This document shows positions 18,701 through 33,800 of a stretch of DNA of 60,000 nucleotides, in pieces. Origin of the DNA: Phoronis australis. Its lineage: Eukaryota; Phoronida; Phoronidae. The notes beneath the pieces are model-generated. The model saw only the letters and a program-made list of their open reading frames with translations, was not told where the DNA came from and made no database searches. The DNA is taken from NCBI GenBank assembly GCA_002633005.1, contig NMRA01000029.1, positions 276,959-336,958 on the forward strand, given 5' to 3'. The translations under genes and the position numbers were made by a program. Each line of letters begins with the position of its first letter. The stretch's first letter is position 1.

Positions 18701-21700
18701 TTGTCGCCAAATATGGACACAACTGTTGAATATGTTTCAAACTTCGCATTTCCTCATTGGTGCAAAAGCCTGACTGAGTTACAGATACAAATAACTACAG
18801 TGATCAACTGAATACTTGGCACTGATGGTGACAATGGATTTGCACATAACCAAGCACAGAGGACACTTACATCATAACCCGTGTAAGGATCCCAGCCAAC
18901 ATGGCCAACATGTCGGAAGTCAGATGGAAGTCCAATCTGGTCTTTCGTCAATTTCGCTTTCTTCTTGTCTTTCTTCTTATTCTTGTCCTTGCCTATCGTG
19001 TCTTTGCCGCTCCCCACACTGATATTGGTTGCAGGAATGTCTATGGGGAAAGGTCATAGGTCAGGTAGATATTAAAAATAGAGGGGCCTGTGTCACTGTA
19101 GGCCTGATGCTTGTTTAATTTGAATTCTTCAAAACACCTGTTGGAAATATGACATTAAAAATGGACCAAATTCAAAAAGTTATCTCTTTTGAGAAAGCTG
19201 AATCTTAAGCTATGATGCAGGTTAAAAAGTTCTAAGGTTAAGACTTCTCAGTGAAAAAGGTCCCCATTGACTGGGAGAGTTCATCAATACATGGTTACGT
19301 GCTTCCAATGAATCCCAATGCCCTCTAGTTAACAAAGAAAGGTTTCAATGTCAGGCCAAGTATGCTGATATATAAAACTCAGTTTTATTTTATAAAGTCA
19401 AAAACTACCTTCACGTCATCAAGAGTTCATTTAACAAGAGTATTGAGACACAAACGTCTATGATAGTCTCCAAAGTAAAACCACTCTCAAAATATTGCGT
19501 CTGCATAAATGACAAGAAATCCTTGAAGGTCTACCAAGGCAGGATTTTTCCTTGTTGACAATAAGTTTCAGTTTGCATAACTACCATTTGTTTTGTTAGT
19601 GTTTTTCATGCAAGAATCCTACAAGTAAACTTGCTGCATGCCTTTACTAATGCTTAAACTGTTCGGCTACATTCCTTAGATGCAAGAATTTCGTGAGTAG
19701 TCACTCTGATCGCATGGCAATATCTCGCGTGATCTTGCAGCTACGGAACACTGGCCAGATCTACTAAAGAAGCAAAGGCATTATCTACAAACCATAACTT
19801 CCATGGGCAGCAAAGCACAGCCTTGGCACGGTACACTCCTCTGTCATTTTGGAGTAATTTATACAAATGATCCTGACTCTGAACTAGTAGAATTATTATC
19901 AAAATACCACAAAATATCTAACATGCAGGGCCACTTCTCATAATGCATATTCTTTCTAATTACATTTTACTTCAATGTTTACTATTTGACTTTTTGTATT
20001 CGATTTTCATTTGTTTCTAATTTCCTACATGATTTTTAGTTCATTGTAAACCTGGTAAAATAACTTTACAAAGATGACATCAAAGTGATGCAATAATTAA
20101 ATTACTATATTCAAGACAGGTTTCCAGGGAAAAATGTTTGTAAATATCAAACGACCTTGAAAATCACACACAGCACCATCTTTAAACGGATATCGAAATC
20201 TCCGGAAGAGCTTGCAAAATAACCACTTAGCTCTCATAATTTTACACAAAATACAACAAAACTGTGAACCTAGTGAAGTTCATCACTTCTCCAGCCAAAT
20301 TTTCCATTGAAACAAGATTTATTCTTAGACTAGTCTGAAGTTGGTGATTTTAACCTGGTCTAAATATCACTGTGTGTTCCTTTAAGACTTTCAACAATGG
20401 CTGCCACTATGGATCTTTCGATCAAAACTGCCAATCACATGTCTTTAACAGATTTCTCCTATCAATATCGAAAATCAAATGATTAAATACTTCAGCCCTT
20501 CACAGTAGCAGTGGTTTGAAAAAAAAATTATTTTGAAGTCCCTTAGCTAATTAACACACTTTATAACTGAAGTAATTTTAAACATCAAAAAGCTCTCAGA
20601 CACCTAGTGGCAGAACTAACAACCATCATCCTTCAGTCATGTTCAAGTATCACCGCGTCAAAATTTCTCTCTCAAAATTTCCCTGAAAAGCTCCAGATTG
20701 GAGTTCTGTTAACTTTACAACAGACTTGATTGAAACACTGACTGATTGCTTGGCCCATGCAGAGTCACCTTAAATATTTCAGGCGAAGTGATTGGTCAAT
20801 TTTGGAGTCGAGTCCCAAGTAAAGCTAAGTGATCGTGGGCACCTGTCATTGTACTTACTGGGTGTTGGTGAGTTTGTGTTGGGGGCACTGGACTGACGGC
20901 GAGCTGCAAAAATACATGGCATGCAGTTAGTGCAGAACAATTCTAATATCAAATCAATGCAAATATACAGCAAATGCCTAAAGCCAAATCAGTAACTCCA
21001 CCTAGTGTCCATTCACAGAACAAACTAGTATTTTCATTTAACTGTCAGCTACATTGCTTCCTGTACCAGCAAGAAATGGCAAACTTTGAATTCTCACATA
21101 TTGAATTCAGCAAAGTTCAGGCCAGTTTTAACACCATCAGAAATTGCCAAAAGCAAGGGCAATTGTCTGTTATTAACACCAGTTCAAATATTAGAATGAC
21201 TTAAAATGAATAGTGTGACAGTGTGAGCAAGGTTATCATCTGAAATTCACATTGTACGTCATCAGTGAAGAGAAATAGTCAACGAAATTCTTTCAGATTA
21301 AACCCCTCCCAAGAGATGTGGCATTGTAACTAACAATAAAGTATTGACCACCCAGTAGGCATCAAGCCACACTCAAAGTATTGACCACCCAGTAGGCATC
21401 AAATCACACTCAAAGAAAAATAAAGAAAAAATTTAAGACCTTCAGGCTGAATGACAACATTTACAATACAGCACACTGACATAAAATTTCAACATTATGT
21501 GTCCATTGCTGTTAGCATAGGAGAGTGAATCGGTTGTATTTGCATTGTATTTGCATTGTATTTGTAGATCTGACACGGGTATGTGAAGAAACTCTCACAA
21601 TAGATTCCTGCATATTATATATCATTCATCATCCTTGTAACGTGTTCACATTGTGTCTGAAGCAGAAGGCAGATCTGCAGCCAAATTCCTGCCCGCAAAA

Positions 21701-24700
21701 TTCATTTTATGAACGCCCACAGGACATCTGATTGGTTGTTTGATGATCGGCCCTACAATTCGCTGGCTGGTCTTTGTTTATTAATGAAAAGGTTACATTC
21801 TGTCTGTTCATGGTGATCACACGTGATTGGTCGGAATTCTAGCATTTCACGCACATAACTGCTGTGTCATGAAACTGGTTGTAATGACGGCTGATAGGTA
21901 GGTGTCTCAGTGAAAACTCAGTCCAAATAGTTAACCTGCCATTAATTCAGTCACACTGCAGGGCACATTAAAATATGTGGACAAAATGGTCCAAAATTCC
22001 CCGTCATGGCAGCTGGGCACAAGAATTCATTGCCACTGTAGTCCTCCGATACGACTGCAACTGAAGAATTTCCCAAAAAGTAGGCAAGGTGGATAGAATA
22101 GAATAGTTACGTCTTTCGTAATTGGACGCAATGACAGGTGAGCATCACCAGTCATTTTAGCTGTAAACGCAATTTGGTGTCACTACTTTCGCCGTATCTT
22201 GCACCTGACAAAATTCTCTCGCGTAAGTACTAGATACACAAGCCACACATCACAGTCCCGTGAACAGAATCCCACTAAAATCCTACCACGTTATCAAGTC
22301 TAAGAGGAGAGAATGCACAGCTCAAACAGAGAGTGTGAGAAGAGAAAGATCACACAACACTGACTAAGCTTACTTACAAAACTCTGTGTTTCGGCTTCTC
22401 CAAAATTCTTCAAACAACGGAAAAATTACACCAAACCAAACACCCAAGCAACTACAAAACTAATTAAACTCGTAACAAAAGAAGGAAAGTACAATGTCCT
22501 AGTCTATGTCTTTCAAGAATTTTGAAACAAAGGTTACAGCTGGTCTGATGATACAAATATCTTTATTACATATAGAAGACATCTGGCGGATGGGTCCCGC
22601 TTCTGGACTACTGGCGGCCCCTTGCCAAGCCCTAGACATCCAGGAGCCACCTCTTCGCTATTAGTACGACAAAATATTTGTGGACAGAACTGAATACATG
22701 ATGATCAGACAAGAAGAACTCGTCAATTTCACTATTTTACTTAAAACTGTACTGTTTTTTACAATTTCACGCAAAATATAAACAAAAAATTCACCCGAGA
22801 CAGTAGTGGTGGGAATCCGAAATTTTTTCAGAATCAATTCAAGGCACAATTCTAAATCCGTTTTGGGTGACATCACCACTAAGCACAGGCAAAGCCGTTC
22901 GCTAAGGTAGGCAATGAAACTGGAATGTGAAACCTTGTCGTGAATTGCTCGACACTCTGGTTCCATAAGACACGAATATTCTCACAAAGAATCTTAAAAA
23001 TTTCAGACACCAGGACATTGCAAGAAAAACACAACAGAAAAAGCAAGCTACCAGTTTTCCGTTTTTGTTGTGTACCAGTCTTGCGCTCATGCTTCCTTTG
23101 TAGCTTTCCACTGACCACTTCTTGAAACTTTCGTGCTTCGTCATCGTTGGCAAAGTTCAGACCGGCTGGACAATCCTGAAATTTAAAGATGAAACTAAAT
23201 TCACTTTCAACACAAACGAAACAAGGTCCATCACTGACAATTGATCACAAATTTCAACTGACAGACTCAATACCCAATGTCTACAGCTATCAAGATGCGC
23301 ACGTAACCAATTGCTCTTGAATCTGTGTATTATCTGTATTAGAAAGTGTCTCAAACATACTGTAACAATACAAATATCTCTCGTTTAGTGACAACTCCAA
23401 ACGAAAGTTATTTCCAAATCCGGACAACAATCTAGTCCATTTTAAGCGTTCTCCGTAGTCCTTTGTCCGGCACCACATCTTGCATGTAAATTAATTATCT
23501 ACCACACACTGAATAGTTATTTCAGCCAGTTTTAATTATGCTGAAGACATCGCTAAGGTGGTAATTCCTCTAGTTTACACAAAAAAGAACTCAGATCAAT
23601 GTTTGTGGTATTGAGAGTTATGACTGTTACTCACACTCTGGTGCCATTCTAATGACCAAACAAAAGGTGCAGCTGTGAAGCGGATTGAATTCCTAACGTA
23701 AATAGCATTATTTTCAAGCAACAGGGCTCTCTGTAGGTCATTTGAGATTTATTTAAAAATGCTATAGACCTACCGTCTGTCAATAAAATAACTTTTGATT
23801 CAGGCCAATATGGTCGTTCCGGTTTACACAACGACACTCGAATCTCGCCGTATTTACAAACAAAGCCATAAATATCCGTGAGGCACATTTGCTGCCTCGT
23901 TTTTGTGCCACTGGAGTTTCACATGTCATTTGTTGTTGTCTGATTTTCTCGGTTGCATTTATCTATCCGTCCTCCTAATGCCAATGAAGTATTACTGCTG
24001 TGCTGTGGGCTGCAACTCCAACGTTAAAAAGTTTGATAAATTGGACAAATACCCGTGGATGCGTGATCTGAAATTCTTCGCCTTCCCAACATCAATGAGA
24101 CACGAACATGTGCCTGATTTCAAAAACGAGGTCACGCGCTTTCTTATCTCTGGTCAAAAGAGAGTTCTATCGTCATGTAATCTAGGACGACCCTATTGAC
24201 ATTAAAAAATGGTCTCAATATTGCCAATTGCTCAAATTACATGAAATTTCTGAGCATGAATGACTTGACCAGACTGGTCATTTTCATTTTATACCGAGTG
24301 ATGTTCTCGAACAATTACGAATTTTCAGTTCTTCCCAAGCCTAGAAATCCTCTCCAATTTGACTAAGGAACATTAATTTAGACTAGTGTTGTAGGTGGGC
24401 AAAATCCAAAGTTGCCAAGAGGTGGATCAAGTATGGCAGAACTCAAGGTCGAGGTGATCTGAATCAAACAATGCTGAATGTGTGTTTATACCACTTTTAA
24501 GCCACCGATATGAGGGCAGATTCAGGATTTTTGGAAGGGGAAGACACTTGGTGTGATGAAGCATTGCAAGAATTTGGCACTTCTTATGCAGATGTTCATC
24601 ACAGCTTAAAAATTTCATCTTCAAGAAAAATTCAAAAACAACAGACAGAATTCAATAAAATATCAAAAATCTGGGTCTCCTGTAAGTAACTACAGACAAT

Positions 24701-27700
24701 AACACAGTTTCCGTGGCAACACACTGATTCCCCACTAGGAGTGATTCAGAGGCCAGCGAGTCGCTTGTGATTTTGGAGACATCGTGTTAGATCACAGCTA
24801 GGATTTCGAACGGAAACTTGCAACCTTACCAGTTTTGGCGAATAAAATGGAAGATCCTGAAACAATAATTTTGCGAGACTAAAATCTTGAACATTTACTG
24901 TTATGGAAAAAAGCTTTAAATTCTGTTCTGTAAGCCACGATTCTACACCTCAATTGTCTCGCGAGTGTCGTGTCATAGAAACACCCCAAGTAATATAAGC
25001 GATGAGACGTACCTCTGTATCAAAGGTGTGAAAGTACTCGCGAGGCGTCTTGTACTTGAAATCATGGTAGAGCTCTTGCTCCCAAGACGCACTTTGAGTC
25101 TGGAACACAAAAAAAAACGCTCTCAGCAAAAGATGAATGTGCTGGATAAATTCTGCTAACAGCAAAAATGGCTGGTAATAAATATTATGCTGGCAACACT
25201 CTAGTTGCGGAATGGCTTAGTTATCTTAGTAATATTCCTGACAATTCCCATTCATTCTCAGTCTTGTCGTCAGAGTACTTTTTGGCTTGTACTGTATCTT
25301 TTATAAAAACGAGAAAATATAATTCCACATGTCACTCTGTCATATTCTGTCCTAAATTGATGAGATTGTACCATTTAAAGCATACATTATCATACATCAT
25401 CCTTACATTCAAGTCGTAAACTCTGATAAAGTAGGATCTGTTGGGGTTGTCCTTGATAAAGGTTACCACGCCAACGCAATGCTTCATCCATGTCTTATAA
25501 CTAGGGCCTGGTGCCAGGTACACTTGGACCACAGCTGTAGCCAACGTCTGAAAAACAAAGACAGATATCGGTGATTGATAATTCTCACATTCCTAGTTCA
25601 ACACTCCTCTTTTTTGGAGGCTGAAAATGCATTGTATAATTGACCTAGTTTTCGATACATAGGGCTGTAGGCACTCCTCTGAGCCGACGTGGACATGTGA
25701 GAATGATTTATGACGACTCACTCGGCTTTATAAGGCCACACCGCTAATTTTTGAATGAACAAGTGAAAGTTGAGTGGACAACAATAAATTGTTCTGCAAC
25801 TAAATTTCGTCAGTACCGTGATAAAATTTATTCAATTTGGGACAAACACAACAGCTAAATGTTTCATTTGGATTTTTTACATTGCACCAAGAGCTAAAAA
25901 TTTTACAAAATGTTTGGTGACAAGTCCTGCTAAGAACAAAACTAAAACAATTTTAAAAGTCAGACATGGTTGCTGAGAACTTCGTCATGTCGCCCATATT
26001 GTACCTCCACTCTATTAAGACTATTTTATTCTGATAATTGTCCTGCCACCAAACTGATCATTAAAAGCATGAAAACTACTAGTAAACACCTAGTCACAAA
26101 CAACCTGTTTGTGAAATGGACATCTCAGACTGGGGAGGAATGCTGTTCTCTGTCACATACAATAGGGGGCGCTAGCTGTTAAGACTGTTTGGCTTTTGTT
26201 GTGAATACTATTCTTGGAGACAAAACCAACACAATCAACTTGACAGATATAAACAGCTGCACACACGCAAGCACACACACCCACTTAACAAAGAACCAAA
26301 ATTTCAATAGAAGTTTTGAAAAAACAAAATCGAAATCGTTGGTGGCAGTTCTGTCTCTGAAACGACTCAGTTGTATTCTGAAGCAATCGCTAACAGTTCA
26401 TACCAGTCAGTTCCCACCAACTGACTCCCTACGGCGCCTCTATCTTTACCCCCTTTCACAAGGTCATGTCAAAAATGACGCTGAACAATGACAGATACCT
26501 GATACAGTTGCACCCAAAACCTCAAAATCTTTCTCCAAACTGCCGACACAGTAACTTTGCGTACCAGTTAACCACTAGCCTGCAGTGTCAATTCCACACC
26601 GACTGTGTTTATTTAGCACACAAGTTATGGTAATTATCTCGTTAATAAACGAGTAATTTCCATCGTTTCTGAGCATCACCCACTGTTGACAATTATCGCG
26701 ATTACCATTTGACATTTTAAAGGGTTCGCCAAGCCATCCAAGTGCAAATAATATTATTAGCGGAAATAATGAATCTGCACTCCAAGGACACAAAAAATCA
26801 AAATAGGCAGAAAATAGTCATTTAACATGCCAGTGCACATCAAAATGTGATCTACCCTATTGATTTTCCCTTAAAAATGTTTTCACAACAACTCTTAATT
26901 TGTTTTTGCAGTTATTCTTCGAAACCAATTCAAAAATCTGGCAACAGTAAATTCTAGATGATGGAAGTGCTTGCTAACATAGAAAGGTTTTGATTTGGTG
27001 TAAATGAGCGGCAAAACAACATTGTTGATTGCCCAAAAACCTATCTAATACTCTTCAATTATTAACAAGTTTCCGTGATCACTTGGTAAAACTAACAGAG
27101 ACAAACACGTTTGATTTCCGTATTCCATCGAATTGCTGAAAGTTAATTCCGCTCAGAAAATGTAATTTCTTTCTTAATGTATTCGTTCGAAATACCAGCA
27201 TTTCGTGGAAAACAACCTGCGTACAATCCACATCAGTCACTTTGCAGACAACGCTTGAGAAAAAATTGCATCCTGGGAAAAATGACACTCTTCTACAAAA
27301 AATCACGTGTCAACCAAAATATTTTTTTCCTGTACACCATTCCTATAACCATTGCAGTACAGCCCGAGAAATAGTGGTAGACATCATATTTTAAGGTTAT
27401 GAAAAATTTTCAAATTCAGCTAACTTTGGAACATCATATCTTAGAAATGACTGATCGGATTAATATAAAACTTTCAGATAGTATGTTTTATAACGTTTGT
27501 TGGGAATTGCTTTTAAAAAATTCCATTTTTGCATGAGGGGCTATAAAAATTCAAATTGCGTAAAACGAAAACGAAACAATAATTTAGAAAGCTATAACAG
27601 ATTTTACCAAGGACATTCATCATATCAAACAAAATTAGGCCAAGATATTGAGGTCGTTGTTTGGCTATGAATGTACCTTTCTTTGTTTAAATTTACTAAA

Positions 27701-30700
27701 TAGTTGCAGATTACTTTGCAGTTGACCGATCAAGGCGAATGAAAGAGCAGATGACCTGGCGGGAAAGGCAGAACTTTTGGAAGATGTCACTTGGAGCGAG
27801 AAGGATGTTTTGATGGCACTGAAGGACCAGGAGATGGAGGCTCCCTCAGAAAGCACCACCCTGGAAAGACTAACTGAACTTCATGTTGTCAGAGGAAGCG
27901 GCATCAGAATCACCTTACGTGGAGAAAGTAGATACCGGATTAACCAGCTCAACATGGGAACCATCAGCAGTGTGACACTTTCTTGGCTGCTGCAGAGAAG
28001 GACTGAGCACTTGTGGACCTGTCCAATGTGCAGTGATGTCTGTCCCTGAGACAATGACGATCAAGGCGAAACAAACTTAATTTTATCGAATTTATTCAAT
28101 TTTTACTTGAAACAACTTAACTTAAATTTACCGACACTCTTCTGAGATGAGTAGGTTGGTAGAAAAACTATTTCAGTTCTCTATTTTTCACTGCTGGGTC
28201 ACACTTATTTTAGTAACAAAAAAATTTCCGTTAGAAAAAAAAACATATCGTTGTCATGATTGAGAATATCTTTTTTTCAGATTGCAGTTGAGTGGCACTC
28301 ATACTTTACAGTTGACGGTTTTGAGGGGAAACAAATTAAATTTCAATTTACGCCTAATGAAACTTCATTTTTTTACTGAATAAAAAGTTGCTTTCAAAAA
28401 GAAACAAAGAGATCTACTCTTCTCGGATGAAACTAGTTATCAGTGAGATTCTGAGATATTAGAGCTATTTTCGTAACAGGATGTGAAAGTTCTTCAAATA
28501 GTTGTTGGGATGTGTTCTGTGTTTCAGTTTACCTTTTATCAAGAGCCAACAAGAACATGTGGGAAGATTCTCGCCAAAATTTTAGTTTCCACACAAGTGA
28601 CATATCAACGGAGAAATAACTCCATATGGTTCTAGAGCCAGAAACAATTACCTTTAAGAAGCTATTTTCATACGCTGACTTAGGGGGTCGAGAGGTCCTG
28701 CTCCTACAGACACGACCAAATAGAACACCATCGGCCTGACGTTTTTAAGGATTTACACAGAGGTTTTTTCTAACTTCGTAAAATTGGGTTTGCCCCCTTA
28801 CTGTTAATTACCCGTCCTGTTAAAAAAACAACTGGTGATTTTGACCACTAATGCTGGTCTCAACATGTTGATGGCTTTGGAACAGGTTCAACAAGTTATA
28901 TTGACTTGGCTGCTCATTTTATACTTAAAATCATTATTTTCATATCAAAAACACCATAAAATACTCCACCAGGTATGAAATTAGAATATCCACAAACACT
29001 ATCTGGCGATATGTTAATTAGATGATCTCGAGTTATAAGCATTTATCAGGACAACCAATCACATCGCTAGTCATCCTCCATTGTGTTTAGTGTGAAAAGT
29101 CGTGGGATATTGCTGCCCATTTTCCTGTAGTTTATGGTAAAAAGGAAAGGTAAGGCGTGGCATTTGTGGTGGTTATGACAGCTTACTATTTCACCATGTG
29201 GTGGCTCTTTTTACTTTCCCCGTGGAACATCATGTTTGGGATGCACAATTGTGATACGCAGTGATTATCATTACTATTATCAGTAGTAGCAGTAGTAGTA
29301 GTAGTAGTAGTAGTAGTAGTTTATTGGATAATATACATAATCACAATAATAAATTTAGTAATAGGTACAAAGTACATGAAATTTAAAAAATAGTTATGTG
29401 CACTATCTGGATAACACCAAAAAGTTAAAAACTTATTTCCATGGTGGTCCATAGAGGAAGGTTCAATGCTGTTAACTAGTCACTTGTGGTTTCAAGCACT
29501 TCAGCAATAACTCCGTCAGCTCTCATCACATTTTGGAATCACTTCAAATATGAGTTTGGGATACCTTGACACCAGTTATATAAGGGCTGATTAGCATAAA
29601 AAAACAGTTTTAAAGAGGGGGACACCATAGATTTAAGTTCAGTGATTTGTTCTCGAGTTGTATTTCACCTAAACCCTCTTATGATAGTCTATATGCATTT
29701 TAAGAAACATTTGTAAATTACACCTGAGGTGCAGATACAAATATTGTAAGTTTAAGTAGACACTACAATGAAAAGCCATGGTGACGCCAAAAAAGAAGAC
29801 GCTGTAAACTGACAGAGAGAGATAGTAACCAGTGACTGAACTGTGAAGAGTTTGCTATAAAATGTGGAGTGTCATTGAGACTTGAATTGTGGTTGTGTGC
29901 AGATAAAGATGACACAAGGACTGATTATTGCTAAGGAAATGAAACTCACTTCATAAAATCAATAAACCCATGACTCAGTCAAATACAAGATCATTGCTGT
30001 ATAGTTTAATAGTACCAACTATTACCTAGTCAAAGAATTTTTCTAATAGATAAAAATGCACACGCTATAAAATTAACAGACTTAATACATTGAAAGATAA
30101 ACAGATACAAAAAAAAACATTTTACACATCAGTATATCTTACAGTGTATTAAAAATACACATGTATAAAAATTACCTCTAAATCAAGCAATATAACAGTA
30201 ATTTTTCAATATCAGAAAATAACAGGAAAAAACAGGCATTGACTACGCCAATAACCACTTCATTGACTATGGCAATAACCACTTCATTAGAATTTAATTC
30301 AGTATCCTGTACAGATGTGATGACTCCCACTGGCAGTCACAACTGATACTGAAACAAAAGCTTTTTGTATAACTTAGTCTCATTTATGTATTCACTCGAG
30401 GCTCCATCTAGTGTTCATTCATGGAACTAGCCTCTTCCTAGTCAAAGAAAAACTTAGTTATCCAAAGTGCCGTCCACACACACAGACTTATAATAAAACA
30501 AGTTACTCTTGAACAGGAGTTGTCACTAGGTTTGGGGGTAGTCTGGACGCTATTCAAACTAGTGTAATTAGCCCCACCTTGTGACAACTTAATCCACCTT
30601 ATCGAGGAAGGGCGACTAGTTCTAGGGTAACTTGTGCCACTTCTAATCGCTGTGTGGCCGCAAACCTGAGGCAACGCGGAAGTAATTATCAGCTGCGGTT

Positions 30701-30795
30701 ACATACAGACGAGTCTTCTTTTGCGCCCTGTATTCGCATCAGCTGTTTTTTTGCCATGCACAGAGCAACAATTTCCGCCTTGGGCTAGATATCGG

Positions 30796-30837
<42 letters not shown>

Positions 30838-33800
30838 GCGTGCGTGTGTGGATGATCCACTTAAAGTGGGGTAAACTGTTCTAGGGCAAGTCTGTGTGTG
30901 GACGGGACTCTTGGTCACTAGCTATAATGAATTGTTAGTTCCTCTGTGAAGCCCAGACACCTCTTTAGAGAAAACGAACATGCTGTGGCCAAATGTTTAA
31001 TAAGAAGTGGTGTAAATCCAAACTTAGTTATTTGACTGATAGCAATTGTATAGAGAATTTTAAAACTACTAATACCGCACTCACTGACCTCACAACAAAC
31101 ATTGCAAGCAGGATTTAATATTATGTTAGTCCGAGTATACAACCAGGGGATTTAAATTGGGGAACTCACAAATTCAAAAGAAATGTATGTTAAACCAAGC
31201 ATGGGCATTTAATTTTTTGAAGTCTAAGGCGAGCATTTACCTAAACAGTTGAACACCCAGGATAAGCTAACATCAGATACGTGCAAACAGTCAAATTAAG
31301 TATAGCAGTTGAGGGAGTACCAGTACTTTCCTGCCCACTTAAGGTGCCACTGTTACATCCTCTTACTCAAAGGCTAGCGATTTTTCTACATTCTGCAAAC
31401 TAAAACCCATATGAGACATACCTTCACAAAAACACAGGAACTGTCAAGGAGGTCTTGATTTTATAAATTGTGTGTGGGCATTCAGCTGAGCAAGGGTGTT
31501 TAAAAGTGAAAATCTGGAAACTTCAAGTGTAGGGATTAAGTGTATGGTAAGCTATTAACCCTGATTTTTTGTGGAACTGAGAAACATAAAAGTGAAGGTC
31601 AAGGTCACTCATCTTCAGCTGCAATTTCGTTGAATACCAATGGAAATCAAAAATTTAAGGCAGAAATTTTACATTAAATTCTGTTTCTGTGAAAAAAGAG
31701 AATCATTCTGCATTAAGTTTTGACTTAGCAGCTTTGGATTCAAATCAAACTTTTTGAATCTTTGAAGAAAATGAAGAAAGTGTATCGTTAAGAGTTGTTG
31801 ACTCCCATATCAAGCGGGTGTGTACTTCTTTACTGTAATCAATGCATTTTATCTCAACAATTTTTCCCTTTCAAAAAGAGTTATCAAAAATATCTGTAAA
31901 GGTCACACGTTCAGGTTCCACAGGTACATCATGGGTCTGATGAAATGAGACTCATGTGATCCTGGCAAGAGAGATTTTCACGTGCCAATTTTATCACGGA
32001 TCAAAGTATGTTCAAAGATAGCCAAGGAATTTTTACATTATGCGGAAAGACAAGGTCAAGGTGCGAACCTGTCAAGAGCGCAAATGGATCAATTCGGTCA
32101 CGTTATGATAGACTTACATCACCCAATGTTGCAGCTGAAGTCATAGACACATCACAGTCACCCTTAGCAACCAAGAAAAAATATTTCAAACCACATCAAT
32201 GCATGAGTTTTTTTCTATCCATGAACAAATTAGAGAGAGCGAAAGTTAACTTGGCTAAGATATTCTAATCATGATTATTTCCTGTTCCTTTTCAAGGGCA
32301 ATAAAATTTTGTTACCTCTTCAGATGGTCACGAGACAGATTTACAATCGGAAACGGGTTGTTATTTAAAGTCAACACTTTAATCAATTTACAAGTGGATT
32401 TTGTTTCCAACAGGGGATACCAGGGTGGCGGATAAATGAGACGGCAAGAAATTCAAATAATTTAAATTTATTTAGTAGCTTACAAAATAAGACATTCTAC
32501 AAACTAAAAACAGTTCTCAGACTAAACAAGATTCAAATGTGGCCAAAAGATGGCGCTTAAAGGACCAGGAGAGCATCTCGATTTTGTTTTTATATTTCAG
32601 ACATCATTAAACATATGAATTTATTGAATTTTAGATAAATGTAGACAACTTGTTCCTAGCTACAGAATTGAGTGGCTAAGTTGGATCCCTGGGTCTACAA
32701 GAGATGTATTACCCGTACGACTAAAAGGTTTCCAGGAATAGTACATAACAACGATAACAAACAAGTATGATCATCATATTTTCCGCTACGAAAAGTCACA
32801 AAAGACCTTCAGTCCTGACAGGTGTGAAATAGACACCGAAATGTGTGGTTGACAGAAATGATGAAAACAACATTAGGGATGTTTGTTTGGCTGGAGTATC
32901 TAATATCACGTGTGAGTCTGTCTGGATTTATAATCAATCATATAATCAGAAAAGCTTATCCACTGCATATAATGAGAACTGCAGATAAGTTTCATAATGG
33001 TGCGAAGTCCAATAAAAATAGCAAATTACGTCATGCAACGTTGAAAAACAAGTAACTGTTGCTGTATAATGATGAGCACAAAGTTCCAAACATCTACCAC
33101 AGAATTGATGAAAAAGACTATCTGGCAACAGGTTCAACATCCCAAGAACCTCAAGATAGTAATTAAAAGGACATCCACTACCAGAAAAGTAATTTCAAAG
33201 AAATTACCAGCAGTGAGGAATCAAAACGCATTAGCTATGCAACCCAACGCTCTAACAGAGAGCCAAATTCCACTTGTTAAATAGCAGAGTATTTTAAATG
33301 TACTTAAATCATAAAGACACATGCCTTAATTTTCACGAATATCTCGCAGACAATTGCGAGAATTGGTGATTTATAAAAAAGATCACAAAAAACACAAAAG
33401 AGTTGTAGTTTTATAACTCCGGTCAAAGCTTATAACTTCAAGAAGTCTTTCATATCCAAAAATATTACCAAAAATGTATTTTTGTCCATAAAACCAATAA
33501 TGGACCTTTAAAGAGACCTAATGCAATAAAAGTAAAACAACTTAATTAATAATAATAAACAAATTCATGAAACATGGTAAAAAGCAAAGACAACAGAACA
33601 GTAAATGTCTTTATTCAAACTTCCACACAATCATTTTTCGAAATATACACTATCTATTTATTAGCTTGAAGGGTGGCCCTTCAAATCAAAGTGTTAAGTT
33701 TTTACGCCTTTAAACATTAGACATAAACTCATCAACAAACGGCCCTTTTGTTCCGGCACCGACAGACAGCACCTTCAGCCCTGTTCCAAATGTTTTCATA

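Larger units (their letters stand above)
20904..23051 (-). other. WASP-family intron 4
   Basis: It contains the 37-bp tandem repeat at 21338, an 11-bp repeat (TTGTATTTGCA) near 21537-21566, and a possible retroposon 3' end at about 22545-22660. I recognise no exon. Confidence 0.6.
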
